From NCBI GenBank assembly GCA_029204225.1, contig CM055095.1:78315488-78379487 (forward strand): 64,000 nt of DNA. Direction: 5' to 3'. Positions 42,717-53,509 of this stretch are shown here, piece after piece. The notes under the pieces were generated by a model, which saw nothing but the letters and a program-made list of their open reading frames with translations, was not told the DNA's origin and searched no databases. The position numbers and the translations under genes were made by a program. The first letter of the stretch is position 1. Every line of letters starts with the position of its first letter. Source of the DNA: Diphasiastrum complanatum. Taxonomy: Eukaryota > Streptophyta > Lycopodiopsida > Lycopodiales > Lycopodiaceae.

Positions 42717-44286
42717 TGGCCAGTATTTGTGCAACCGGCTACCATTGATGGGTGTATTGAATGGTGTCCCATCTAGCTTTTCCAAATTCACGGCTCCATG
42801 ATTAAGAATTTCCTTGATCCTATAAGGACCTTCTCTTGTGAATTTTAATTTTCCCTTGACCGCCTTGATTTTATACATCAGGACCAGATCTCCAAAGTGA
42901 TTGCACAGCTAGTAAGCGTGTTTCACAGAGTTTATGCAGAGCTTCGTGGCATAGTTGTAGAGATTTGGACTCATTAAGACGTTGCGCGGTGGCAATCCTT
43001 AATGAAGGAACTAAAAACTCTACTAGCATCACAGCATCCTGACCATATACCAATTGGAAGGGTGTTTGATCAGTGCTCCCTTTATATGTTGTCCTGAATG
43101 CCCACAATGCAACATGCAACTTGTGTTCCCAATCTGATCTGCTAGTTTCAACTGTTTTAGTGAGCACGCTACACAAGATCTTATTGGATGATTCTGCTTG
43201 CCCATTACCACGAGGATAATAAGGCGTACTGGTTCTGTGAATCACGAAGAATTCCTCCAACAGGACCTTGATGGTCTTGTTGATGAAATGGCTTCCGCGA
43301 TCGCTGACTAGCTCCACCGGGCATCCGAAGCATATAATGATATTTTCATAATGGAACTTGGCAGTGGTCCTAGCATTAGCTACTCTTACTGCCTTGGCTT
43401 CGACCCATTTGGTGAGGTAGTCTATGGCTACGATTATATCAAGCCTGGGAAGTCCTTGCTGCAGGGTGAATTGGACCGATGTAATCCAATCCCACTTTTC
43501 AAATGGTGCTTGGGCTAAGACCGGGTGTAGTAAGTCGTAATTCAATCTCGTTGGTCTCTCTGCCCTTTGGCACACATCGCACTTTTTCAAGTATTCCTCC
43601 GTATCCTTATGAATCGTTGGCCACCACCATTCTGATTGCAAGATCTTGCGAACTGTAATGTCAGATGCAAAATGACCCCCACCCATGCCTTCATGTGAAA
43701 GGGAAACGATATGAGTGGCCTCATGAGGAAGAATACACTGCCGAAGAATTCCATCTGGACCTCTTCGATACAACTGGCCGACAATCAACTGATAAGGTCT
43801 AGCCTTTAAGATCAATTTCCGTTGTTCCACCTTTGGTAAAGATTTATTTGGTTGGCCCCGCATTAGATAGTTAACAATGTCAGCCGTCCATTTTAAAACT
43901 GTGTCCACGTAAAATAAGGTAGCATCTGCCAGCTCATCGTCGGGTTGGTTTGCAATCTCCTTCTCTTTGATTCGTGACACGTGATCTACCATGTAATGTT
44001 GTTTTCCCTTGCGAACTATAATCCGAAAATCAAACTCCAACAATAGAAGTAACCATCTGGTGATTCTTCTGGTGTTGCAAGTTTTATTAACGAGATAGAG
44101 TAAGGGTTGATGGTCCGTATAAAAAGCAAAATGTGTGGCCATCAAGTAGTGTCAAAAATTTTTAACCGCATAGATCATTGCCAGTGCTTCCCGGTGTGTG
44201 GTTGAATAATTCATTTCGGTATCACTGAGCTGTCGGCTTGCAAATCCTTTTTGTGTTCACCTGGCTGGGTTAAGACTGCTCCAACT
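42717..44286 (-). pseudogene. Gypsy A RNase H (3' part) and integrase
   Basis: Reading leftward: GAVLTQPG (RNase H, directly beside the copia E insertion), FASRQLSDTEMNYSTTHREA and LAMIYAVKNF then a stop, FYTDHQPLLYLVNK, and the long open frame 44145-42871. The latter holds zinc-binding HEGMGGGHFASDITVRKIL with CDVCQR, integrase core ELVSDRGSHFIN (Asp) and YYPRGNGQAESSNK (Glu), and TPFQLVYG. The first catalytic Asp segment reads KWDWITSVQF and is doubtful. A frameshift near 42871 leads to the C-terminal LMYKIKAVKGKLKFTREGPY, ending HKYWPP before a stop at about 42717. The polyprotein is minus-strand and continues at 50253-50450 and 55458-57100. Confidence 0.85.
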
Positions 44287-44901
44287 TGTTGAATTTACAC
44301 GTGTGGGATGCCCTACACATGTACTTTTGATCTCCTAAGCCCAATAATACCATAAAGATCAAACTAGCATTGATTGACAATAGGAAAGCTGATCATACAA
44401 GAAATATTATTGTGTTACAAACAAGATCTGTCAACAAAACATGAAACTAAGTACAATAAATGCCTCAACTTGGCTAGAGAGAGAATTTGAAAGTACAAAC
44501 TCGAGTAGAGAGAGAGAGGGCACAAAGAGCTTAGTCTCCAAATTTGCATTACACACAAAAATCATCATCTTCTCAATGAGAGTACATCACATATATATGG
44601 ATCCATGGAATCTCCTCCTACTTTGAGTTGAGTTGGAGTTATGAATCCACCTCTCAAGCTATCTAGACTTATTCAAGCCACCTCAATATGTCTAATTGTG
44701 CCACCTAGTCTTTTCATGCATTAAATGTGGCATGCAAAGTACAAATGGCAATTCCTGTGGTAGCTCGAGTTTCTACTTCTATATACCTTGAATATTTTAC
44801 TCTAAGATGGGTCTTTACTAAGCCAAAAGAGCTCAATTCATCTTTGGCATTTTTAGGACCCCTACTTACAACACTAGATAGATTTTTCCGATATTTTAAC
44901 A
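44287..44901 (-). repeat. 3' LTR of copia E
   Basis: 615 bp. On the minus strand TGTTAAAATATCGG ... TTCAACA. It is preceded on the minus strand by the polypurine tract at 44902-44916. The element's TSD CAACT lies on its left. Confidence 0.95.
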
Positions 44902-44916
44902 CTCCTCCTAAAAAAG
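44902..44916 (-). other. Polypurine tract of copia E
   Basis: On the minus strand CTTTTTTAGGAGGAG directly precedes the 3' LTR and follows the RNase H stop by a few codons. Confidence 0.85.
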
Positions 44917-44919
44917 TAT

Positions 44920-45837
44920 CTAATGTGGATTAAGCATCAATTTTGAGATAAGACCAAGATTAGATCTATGCTTTGAGAAGGCACTTTTGCAAAGTGGCTT
45001 TGTGAGAATATCAACAATATATGAAGATGTGTCGACATGTTCCAAGTTTATTTCACCTCCAATGAGCTTTTCCCTTACAAAATGGTGTGCCACTTCTATA
45101 TGCTTGCTTCTTGCATGAGAAATAGGATTGTTTGCAAGAGCTTGGGCCGATATGTTGTTACACTTGATCAAGGGAAGACCATCCTCTTTGATGCACTTTA
45201 GCTCCATGATTAACCTCTTGATCCAAAGCACCTCTTTAGTTGTTGTAGTGAGTGCCTTGTACTTGGCCTCACAAGAAGATAGAGATATGGTATCTTGCTT
45301 CTTTGAAATCCAAGACACAAGATTGCCTCCAAGAAAGATAGTATATGCATTAATGGACTTTCGATCCATCTTATCACTTGCAAAATCGGAATCCGAATAG
45401 CCAACAATGTTTAGATCTTCATTCTTGTACAATAAACCATAATCTTGAGTAGAAGATACATATCTTAGAACTCTCTTGGCCATCTTCCAATGTTGGATCT
45501 TAGGATCTTGCATAAATTGACTCAATTTGTGCACACAATAGCTCAAATCGGGTCTAGTGATAGTAAGCCAAATTAAGGAGCCTATAAGACTCCTATAAAG
45601 TGTGATGTCCTTGAAGGATCTTTCATCAACCTTAATAGGGTCTTTTACATGTTGCTCCATGGGAGTATCTATGCCTTTACAATTTTGCATATTGAATTTT
45701 CTCAACATAGAGAAGACATATCTAGATTGACAAATAAAAGCATATTCTTCATGAAAATCAATCTCAAGGCCTAAAATGTAATGGATCTCTCCTAGATCTT
45801 GCATTTTAAATTCTCCTCTTAATGCATCCTTAGTTTC
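44920..45837 (-). pseudogene. Copia E RNase H and RT C-terminal part
   Basis: The frame continues from the RT after a single in-frame TAA (45838-45840): ETKDALRGEFKMQDLGEIHY, ILGLEIDF, CKGIDTPMEQHV, LIGSLIWLTITRPDLSYC, VGYSDSDFASDKMDRKS, LSSCEAKYKAL, KCNNISAQALA, HARSKHIEVAHHFVREK. The CDN motif of RNase H reads CNN (Asp to Asn) and one Glu of SCEAEY is Lys. RNase H activity is therefore doubtful. It ends at a stop just before the polypurine tract. Confidence 0.85.
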
Positions 45838-46611
45838 TTAAACTGGCATCAAACAACTTTCATTAGGAATAATGTCATCTACATAGATTAGAAGAATGAC
45901 AATATTACTAGCATCAAACTTTAAGTACATAGAAGGATCATAGTCACTAAGCACAAATCCTAATGAAAGTAGAAAGTTGCCGAGTCTTGAATACCATGAT
46001 TTAGGTTCTTGCTTCAAGCCATAAAGACTTCTAAATAGCAAACACACCTTCGATTTATCCTTGACGAATCCTTGAGGTTGTTCCATGTATATATCCTCCT
46101 CAAGATAGCCAAAAAAAACATTGGAGACATCAAGTTGATACAATTTCCACTTAAAAAATAAGGCAAGAGAGATAATGATTCTTATTGTCACCATGTTTGC
46201 TACATGAGCAAATGTTTCTTCATAGTCAAGGCCATATATTTGTGCAAAGCCTTTAGCACATAATCTTGTCTTGTACTTGTTGGTGGAGCCATCATGATTG
46301 TACTTGATCTTAAACACCCACTTGCATCCAATGATGTGCATGTTAGGTGGTGGATCCACTAGCTCCCATGTGTTGTTGGTGATCAAGGCATCATATTCAA
46401 TCTTCATGGCCTCATACCACTCCTTGGTATTGAGGGCTTCTTGGACATCTTTGAGCTCCTCATGAGAAACAAAATAAGCATAAGTGGAATCAAGATCCAC
46501 TTGTTTTCCTTTGTCATCATAAGTGAGCCTCTTAGGCTCGGATATCTCCCTCATGGATCTTCTAGGAGTGAAAATCCGAGGACTTTCATCTTCAAATCTT
46601 GACCCCTCCAT
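45838..46611 (-). pseudogene. Copia E reverse transcriptase
   Basis: Linker (SPRRSMREISEPKRLTYDDK-like), WELVDPPPNMHIIGCKWVF, YKTRLCAKGFAQIYGLDYEE, LYQLDVSNVFFGYLEEDIYM (the AFLNG motif reduced to VFFG by a short deletion), YGLKQEPKSWYSRL, and LIYVDDII with YVDD intact. After the YVDD the sequence reads PNESCLMPV followed by a TAA at 45838-45840. That single nonsense codon separates it from the RNase H half in the same frame. The frame start at 46611 is internal. Confidence 0.85.
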
Positions 46612-46703
46612 ATGTTGAATGTCTTCAATAACAAAAGGTAATAGATTTTGAGATTGCTTGATCTCGGCCCCTCCAAGATTGTACTTTTCTTCTTCATAAA
46701 AAA

Positions 46704-46946
46704 TTACATCTCTACTTCAATTACTTTAGAAGTAGAGAGCATGTAGATTCGATAGGCTTTCTTGTTGGATGAATATCCAACCATTACTCCTTTGATTGCA
46801 CAAGGATCATCCTTCTTTCTCGTTTCCAAGGGAATATGGACAAAGCATATGCATCCAAATACTCTAAGATGATCAACCTTAGGTTTCTTCAAATAAAGTG
46901 CTTCATATGGTGACTTTCCTTAAAGTGCAACATGAGGGAGTCGATT
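46704..46946 (-). pseudogene. Copia E integrase C-terminal segment
   Basis: MKKPKVDHLRVFGCICFVHI and PLETRKKDDPCAIKGVMVGY plus SSNKKAYRIY are the part after the integrase core. A stop at about 46947 after NCSNYL, and frame changes near 46700, separate it from the neighbours. Confidence 0.8.
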
Positions 46947-48515
46947 TCAAAGGTAGTTTGAACAATTGATGTCCTCACCCCAAAAGTCTTTTGGCAAGGA
47001 TGCCTCAATTCTAATGGTTTTGGCACATTCACACAAGGTTCTATTCTTTCTTTCAGCCACCCCATTTTGAGATGGTGTATATACACAATAAAACTCCCTT
47101 TCAATGCCTTCAAGCTCACAATAATCATGAAATTTATTGGAAGTGTACTCACCACCTCCATCACTTCTAAGAATCTTGATTTTGTATGAAAATTGCTTTT
47201 CAACTAGAGCTTTGAACTTTAGGAAATAGTCGGAAACCATAGACTTTGAAGCTAGAAGATATAACCAAGTAAATCTTGTGAAATCATCAATGAAAGCTAC
47301 AAAGCAAGTAGCACCACCCTTTCTCTTTGAAGATGAGAAGTGCACATCGGAGTGTATGAGCTCCAATGGATGTGTAGTCTTAATAGATGACTTTGAAAAA
47401 GGCTTCTTATGAGACTTAGATATGGCACAAGTCTCACATGGCTTGAAATTCTTGGAGATAAGATTAGGCAAGCCAATAGCTTTGGATTTCTTGACCATGG
47501 ACACCATAGAAGTATAGTTAGGATGCCCCAACCTTCTATGCCATAGTTCCTCCAAAGAAATATGAGAAGCAAAAGCACTATCACAAGAGTTAGCATACTC
47601 TTTGGGATCAAGCTTGTAGATTCCACCATATCTAGACACAAATGAAAGGATCTCATCATGCTTCTTGATTGTACATGTATCAACATTGAAATTCACATCT
47701 AGTCCACTATCAAACAATTGCCCAACACTAATAAGATTTTTTGTTAACTTAGGAACAAAAAGTACTTTAGACAGAGAAAGAACTTTTGATGATGAAAGCT
47801 TTAAGGGAATGGTCCCTATGCCTTCAATAGCACACTCATGATCATTTGTTGTGTAGATGGACTTCTTGGCTCCTTCATAAGGTGTCATGGATGAAAAAGT
47901 ATGCTTGGAGCTACACATATGTGAGGAAGCACCACTGTCGATGTACCATAAACCATCTTTCTTGAAAGGTGATGAAGAAAAACTCGAGACCATAAGAGAT
48001 CCCTCTCCATCACTTGCATGAGCATCTTCCTTCTCTTCATTGAAAATGTTGGCTTGCTTGAATTGACTCTTCTTCTTGAAGCAATTGGTGGCATAATGCC
48101 TCGTCTTGCCACAAAAGAAACACTTGATGTTTTTCTTCTTCTTCTTGGATGTGAAAGCTTGAGAGGACTCATCCTCTTCTCCTTTCTCCTTGGAAAGAAG
48201 ATTGTTCTTGCTTGAAGAGGGTTGGTGTTGATTCTTACTTCTTGACTTGTGCTTGTCTTTGGTAAAGAGGGCTTTACCATCAATGTTGAGAGATAGTCTT
48301 TTTATTTTCAAGAGTTTATACTCTTGTCTTGATTCTTCAGAAATGAGCACACTTTGGAGTGCTTCCAAACTTGGTAGCTCCTCCTTAATGGCATAACTTT
48401 GAACAAGATTCTCATATTCCTCCTTTAACCCATTAAGTATGACTTGAACAAGTTCATTTTGGTTGATGGAGTCTCCTATGCATGACAATTCTCTATGGAG
48501 GTCTTTAACTCTCAT
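46947..48515 (-). CDS. Copia E gag C-terminus, protease, integrase (522 codons)
   Basis: The open frame carries in order: gag tail (MRVKDLHRELSCIGDSINQN, LKEEYENLVQSYAIKEELPS); a basic Lys-rich stretch; knuckle CFFCGKTRHYATNC (CX2CX4HX4C, about residues 135-148); protease WYIDSGASSHMCSS (about 190); GAG-pre-integrase LWHRRLGHPNYTSMV and CETCAISKSHKKPF; and the integrase core with all three acidic residues, in LIHSDVHFSSS, LRSDGGGEYTSN and GVAERKNRTLCE. Protease and integrase catalytic residues are therefore intact. The frame starts after an in-frame TAG (48546-48548) and its Met at 48515 is not necessarily a true start. A closely similar copy lies at 58816-59816. Confidence 0.85.
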   Translation of the reverse strand: MRVKDLHRELSCIGDSINQNELVQVILNGLKEEYENLVQSYAIKEELPSLEALQSVLISEESRQEYKLLKIKRLSLNIDGKALFTKDKHKSRSKNQHQPSSSKNNLLSKEKGEEDESSQAFTSKKKKKNIKCFFCGKTRHYATNCFKKKSQFKQANIFNEEKEDAHASDGEGSLMVSSFSSSPFKKDGLWYIDSGASSHMCSSKHTFSSMTPYEGAKKSIYTTNDHECAIEGIGTIPLKLSSSKVLSLSKVLFVPKLTKNLISVGQLFDSGLDVNFNVDTCTIKKHDEILSFVSRYGGIYKLDPKEYANSCDSAFASHISLEELWHRRLGHPNYTSMVSMVKKSKAIGLPNLISKNFKPCETCAISKSHKKPFSKSSIKTTHPLELIHSDVHFSSSKRKGGATCFVAFIDDFTRFTWLYLLASKSMVSDYFLKFKALVEKQFSYKIKILRSDGGGEYTSNKFHDYCELEGIEREFYCVYTPSQNGVAERKNRTLCECAKTIRIEASLPKDFWGEDINCSNYL

Positions 48516-48890
48516 TACATAAGCTGAAGCACATTCATCACTTCTCTATACACTCTGAAAAATTTGGTTTCTTAGTGTTAGAAGTCTAGAAGTATTCTTT
48601 GCCTCATAGTGGACTTAAGAGTATCCCAAGCATCTTTGGCATTAGTACAAGCACCAATTTCTCTTAAGATGTCATTTGAGACATTCATTTTAATATAATA
48701 CAGAGCCATCCTAGCTCTCTTTTTGTACTTTGGAATTTCTTGAGGAATTTGTGGTTCTTCTTCAATTCCAAGTACAATATCCATCACATATTGTAGAATT
48801 AAGACAGATTCCATCCTAACCTTTTAAATTGAGTAATTGGAGGTTGACAATCTTTCACTTGCTTCTAATAGAAATACACCTATTGAAGTC
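48516..48890 (-). pseudogene. Copia E gag N-terminal part
   Basis: MESVLILQYVMDIVLGIEEE, KKRARMALYYIKMNVSNDIL and CTNAKDAWDTLKS are the gag N-terminal region. A one-base deletion near 48613 shifts the frame, and SNYSIW upstream has become SNYSI-stop. The TAG at 48546-48548 lies between this part and the long frame. Comparison with the copy at 58469-58814 shows which changes are private. Confidence 0.8.
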
Positions 48891-49627
48891 ATAAAGAATG
48901 TTGGAAATAAAAAAAGATGAATGAAAAAATTGCTTATCTTCTCACTATGGGAACCAATAAAGAGTAAAAAAACCAAATCCTATGTAAGACTAAGCAAAAA
49001 AACTATGAGATAGATCTCACTACTTGACAATCTCTCCAAAACAAGATTTGAATCATCAAAAAAGATGAAGTATGGCAAAAGTTATGGTTCTCTGAATTTC
49101 ACACGTGTGAAATATTCCAGAAAAGTCAAATTGACTCAAATACAATCTATTTGTATGAAACAATTTGCCTAGATCCTCTAAATTTTGTCTAAATCACATA
49201 TAGATGAGATTGGTCAACTTCTGGATGATTTTTGTGATCATTCAAGCAATAAATGATATGTACTCACGATTTGCCACAGGTCTAGGCGCCCTACCTATGA
49301 CTATTCAAAAGCTTATAACTTTTGATTGGCTTATCCAACTGTCATGATTCAAATTGCATCAAATTCTAGCTTTCTAGTGGGCCAAATTGCGTGAAATTTG
49401 GATCTAAGGTGAGAGAGAACCACCAAACTGAAGATGGGCGGATTTCACAAGTGCCTACACCTGAAATTCTGTACAGTATTTGATCTGGACCATTCAAAGT
49501 GGTTTGAAGCTCTAAATCACCAGAAAACTACAAACTAGCTAGAAAGTAGAATCTAGACAATTCCTAGCTTGGAATCTGATCATATTTGCAAACTTTTTGA
49601 TTAGATTTGCTTGTAAATCTTAGGTAG
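48891..49627 (-). other. Copia E 5' leader
   Basis: Non-coding sequence between primer site and gag. It includes one CACACGTGTG palindrome (49100-49109), matched at 58253-58262 in the second copy. Confidence 0.7.
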
Positions 49628-49639
49628 GCTCTGATACCA
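49628..49639 (-). other. Primer binding site (tRNA-iMet), copia E
   Basis: On the minus strand TGGTATCAGAGC directly abuts the LTR end (TTCAACA). Confidence 0.95.
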
Positions 49640-50252
49640 TGTTGAATTCACACGTATGGGATGCCCTACACATGTACTTTTGATTTCCTAAGCCCAATAA
49701 TACCATAAAGATCAAACTAGCATTGATTGACAATAGGAAAGCTGCTCATACAAGAAATATTATTGTGCTACAAGCAAGATCTGTCAACAAAACATGAAAC
49801 TAAGTACAACAAATGTCTCAACTCAGGTAGAGAGAGAACATGAAAGTACAAACTCGAGTAGAGAGAGAGGGCACAAAGAGCTTAGTCTCCAAATTTGCAT
49901 TACACACAAAAATCATCATCTTCTCAATGAGAGTACATCACATATATATAGATCCATGGACTCTCCTCCTACTTTGAGTTGAATTGGAGTTATGAATCCA
50001 CCTCTCAAGCTACCTAGACTTCTTCAAGCCACCTCAATAGGTCTATTTGTGCCACCTAGTATCTTCATGCATTAAATGTGGCATGCAAAGTACAAATGGC
50101 AATTCCTATGGTAGCTCGAGTTTCTACTTCTACCTACCTTGAATATTTTATCTTAAGATGGGCTTTTACTAAACCAAAAGAGCTCAATTCATCTTTGGCA
50201 TTTTTAGGACCCCTACTTACAACATTAGATAGATTTTTCCAATATTTCAACA
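49640..50252 (-). repeat. 5' LTR of copia E
   Basis: 613 bp. On the minus strand TGTTGAAATATTGG ... TTCAACA. It is near-identical to the LTRs at 44287-44901 and (inverted) 57101-57712. The TSD CAACT follows at 50253-50257. Confidence 0.95.
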
Positions 50253-50450
50253 CAACTACATACTTCGATGCGTCCGTATGCACGTGGAACTCAATGGACC
50301 AATTGGGTGGGCGTAAGATTGGTGCTAAAACCAATGCATCCTTAAGCTTCTAAAAGGCCTTTAGGGCTTCCTTGTTCCAATGTGGATCCGTTGTGAGTTT
50401 GTAAATTGGTCGGTCTAACTCCGCAAAATCAAGAATGAAGATCCTATAAT
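50253..50450 (-). pseudogene. Gypsy A RT/RNase H boundary piece between two insertions
   Basis: ILDFAELDRPIYKLTTDPHW, NKEALKAF-stop-KLKDALVLAPILRPP and FHVHTDASKYVV form the gypsy RT thumb/RNase H start. The piece joins 55458 (GHANYY) on its right and 44286 (GAVLTQPG) on its left once the two inserted elements are mentally removed. TSDs of both insertions mark its ends. Confidence 0.9.
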
Positions 50451-50731
50451 TGTAGTCGGTTGTAGTATAGGGGTCCGTTCACTAGGAGCCGCCCGTGCAC
50501 ACCTGCATAGCAAGAGAGAGAGAAGGGAGATAGAGCAAGGAGATAGAGAGAGGTAGAGAGAGGAGAGAAGAGAGAGAGTAGAGAGTTCCCCAAGGATGGT
50601 TGGGGCTACGGGGGCTTGAGCGCCTACCCATAACTATGCACCATTCACCCTTGGCGAGAGAGGGAGAGAGAGCCTAAGTTGAGAAAGGCCTTGGGGGCTC
50701 GAGAGCCTACCCAAAGCTATTTTATCCCAAC

Positions 50732-50804
<73 letters not shown>

Positions 50805-51259
50805 TATTAGGAAAGATGAAGATGTGTACAATGGAAAATGGCCTCATATAGTTGAGGAGGGAGGGCCATCTTGGCTCTCATTGGCCTATTTACAATGACA
50901 TCCTAACCCTTCAAACTAATTGAACTTCAATCTAATGATTCATTAGGAAAAGGGCCAAACTCACATGATTCATGTGAGTTTGTGAGATTTCCTTTTAACT
51001 TAGAACCTTATGAACTTGAATTTGGGCTTTTTAATTAATTTATTCTAACTAAGGCCCCAAGTCTTTTATTCAAGTTCTACCTAACCATTTTGCGTGCTCA
51101 TTGGGTTGGGCTTACACATGCAGGACGCCAGTGCCCTCACACTTTATTATTCTAGCTGTACAATGTATTGTGGCGGGGCCCACAAGGTAAGGCTTGGCCA
51201 ATAGTACTTTAAGTGGTGGGACCAACTTATTTATTTATGTATAGGAAATACCCACAACA
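50451..51259 (-). repeat. 3' LTR of the gag-only element
   Basis: Plus strand TGTAGTCGG ... CCCACAACA (809 bp). It contains a long (GA)n microsatellite (50734-50801) and a duplicated CTTGAGCGCCTACCC-type motif (near 50615 and 50698). On the minus strand the adjacent interior is not purine rich (see findings). Confidence 0.95.
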
Positions 51260-52440
51260 GGGTCCACGACCCAAAGTAGTGTCGGTCCCTCGGCACCTAG
51301 CAGCAACTGTCGTGAAGGGACGCTGTTGTCGGTTTTTTTTTTTTTTTTTTTTTGCTGAGACATGGGTGCTTTAGGAAAAGCGTGGATAAAATTCGCTTAC
51401 GTAAAACCTGAGGCTTTATTGGCTGATGGCGATCAACAAGAACTTGGACTTGCCAGATTTTCAATAATACCCATAATGGTCTGGTGGCCATTCCGGATAA
51501 CCTTGTTTATTGACAATTGGGTAGCTAAGATATGCCCTCGGAGGATCCCAAGATAAATCTTGCTGATATAAGGGATCCTCATAGATCGGCGCAACTGGTC
51601 CCAATGTCATGGACTCCCCCAAATCATAATGTGGATATGACGTGCTTGCTTGATGCTCTTGTCTGTCCAGGTATTCATGGTATGCCATAACCTGACAACT
51701 TTCCTCGGCAGTCAATATCATAGATTTAGGACAAGGCTTTGTCAGTGTAGGTTCTGGTTCTTGCTGTGCAATTGGCCATTTTGGTCTTGGATTCTCTGGA
51801 TTTGGCTGTCTAAGCAATGTGATGTTCTGATGTAGCTTTGTGGTGGCCAGATGTTGAGTGGAACATTCCGACTATGGTTGGATCTTGCTTATGATTGGTG
51901 TTGAAATCAGAGGACAATCTCCCACCTTAGTCTTTTCTTTCTCAATGGACTGCTCTCTTGGAGGCGGTACAGATGGGCCGTTGCGTTGACTGGTAGTCAG
52001 TTTGCCTTCAAGTTGCGTGGTTGACGTGAGGCACCTTTGTAATTCATTCACCAGAAGTTGTTGCAACGTTTTTTTAATGAGGCTTGGTAAAATCTGCTGG
52101 ATTGCATCTGTTACCAATTTCTTGACTTCTTCTGCTACCCCTGGTTGGCTAGATTTTACCCACTCTGTCTTCTGTGGTGTTGGTGATTCACGTGTGGCCG
52201 TGTCAACTTGTTTTAGGATCTTTCTCTCATTGCTTCCATCCGCATATGCTTTGTAACCGGTGGCACTAGAAGTTTGCGTTTGTAGTGCAGCTTCTCGGTT
52301 GGTGGATTTGCATGGTCATATATAGGTTGTCGATTCAAGTAGATAGAAGTCATAACGGTTTTTCTTGGATCTCTTAGTGGACAATCACGACATGATGATT
52401 GATGCCGCATTGTTCACACCAAGGATAAAAGGAGGATAGA
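51260..52440 (-). pseudogene. Downstream gag-like frames of the gag-only element
   Basis: Two minus-strand frames. 52117-51872 (IQQILPSLIKKTLQQLLVNE) has a helical Leu/Gln start. 51817-51461 is Pro/Tyr rich (ASTSYPHYDLGESM, YPEWPPDHYGYY). No enzyme motif is present. They are probably remnants of the C-terminal part of the same polyprotein or of a second ORF. A T-run is at 51333-51353. Confidence 0.4.
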
Positions 52441-52445
52441 TCATT

Positions 52446-52955
52446 TCAGTGTGGACATTCTGATCTACGATGTTTACCTCCACATCCGAAACACCGTACC
52501 GTGTGTAAGATTCCGTCACCTCTCAATTGATGCACATACACTGGTATCAGGTCTCCTTTGATCTCTTCCACGTAATATAGTGGTGAGCTAGTTTGAACTT
52601 CCCCTGCATGGGATGGTCCGCTCACTAATATAACCAATACTTTCACAAAACCTTGCTTGGCCACTAGAGAAGATTTTGAAAGTCCTGAGACCGATCCATT
52701 TTCTTTGGAGGAGCGATTTGATGGCAAGCTAGATGGCATAGATGAGGGTTTTGTTGATTGACTTTCAATCTCCAGAATTTCCTTATTGGATTGATTTTGT
52801 AATCTCGGATTCTGAGCTGGACATTGAGGTGTTGGATGTTTTCCCAAACAATAATGGCACTGGTCCAGTGGTCGGATCTTCCGATTGGCAATTTGTGGTT
52901 CTGGGAGATAATCAGATTGACTGCACATCTCATCTGTGTCACTGACAACTTGCAT
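52446..52955 (-). pseudogene. Gag zinc-knuckle region of the gag-only element
   Basis: A 169-codon frame with two Cys/His clusters, CHYCLGKHPTPQCP and CFGCGGKHRRSECPH (the CX2CX4HX4C pattern), separated by a Ser-rich stretch and VKVLVILVSGPS. This is a nucleocapsid-type RNA-binding region. An upstream frameshift separates it from the gag core at 53076-53309. Confidence 0.65.
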
Positions 52956-53075
52956 CTAATCGTCCGTGTTGCTAGTACTTTGGCTAGCGTTGTCTGTGGC
53001 ATCTTGTGGATTAGATGCTCTATCATCCCTGATTGTTTGAATGTTGGATATGGGTTGTGATGGTGTGTGCAAGAT

Positions 53076-53309
53076 CTATGCTTCTACAATAGCGGTTGCC
53101 TTACAAAGTTCGTTTGGATTGGTATATGTAAAGGGTGACATACCAATCTTGATCTCGTGCAGTAATCCGACATAAAAAAATGTCATTTTGTGGTGACTAG
53201 GAAGACTGGAATTCGAATCTCCCGCCATCTTGGCAAATCGTGTCGTGTAGCCCTTGAGAGTTTCTTTGGAAAGCATCGAGATTAGGGCAAGCTGCTCATA
53301 CATTGCCAT
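53076..53309 (-). pseudogene. Gag core of the gag-only element
   Basis: LALISMLSKETLKGYTTRFA, then FFYVGLLHEIKIGM and FTYTNPNELCKA, match the C-terminal half of the gypsy-type retrotransposon gag core (pattern L..i.q...Esl..y..RF........f..GL). The N-terminal half is not in frame. This is the best evidence that the element descends from gypsy. Confidence 0.6.
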
Positions 53310-53509
53310 GACATGTTGTGTAAGATGAAGATGATATGGAGCGGTGTGGTGATGTACGAGAGAAAGATTGGGGGATGCAGTTTTTGAAATGTGTATGAGG
53401 GAATTGATGATGAGGAGATGGAAGAGGAAAAGAAAAACAGAAATATTCCTTTGTCTAGAACATTCACGGTTTGGGCAAGGGTAGATTTTATAAATAAATT
53501 CAATTATGC

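Larger units (their letters stand above)
44287..50252 (-). mobile_element. Copia E, full-length LTR retrotransposon, TSD CAACT
   Basis: Two LTRs (44287-44901 and 49640-50252) enclose a primer site, gag, protease, integrase, RT, RNase H and polypurine tract in the correct minus-strand order. CAACT precedes it (44282-44286) and follows it (50253-50257), a 5-bp target-site duplication. It interrupts the RNase H of gypsy A exactly within a DASKYVV-GAVLTQPG sequence. Damage is light: a few stops and single-base indels. The LTRs differ at roughly one base in twenty by eye over the first 230 bases, so the insertion is not very recent. Confidence 0.95.
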
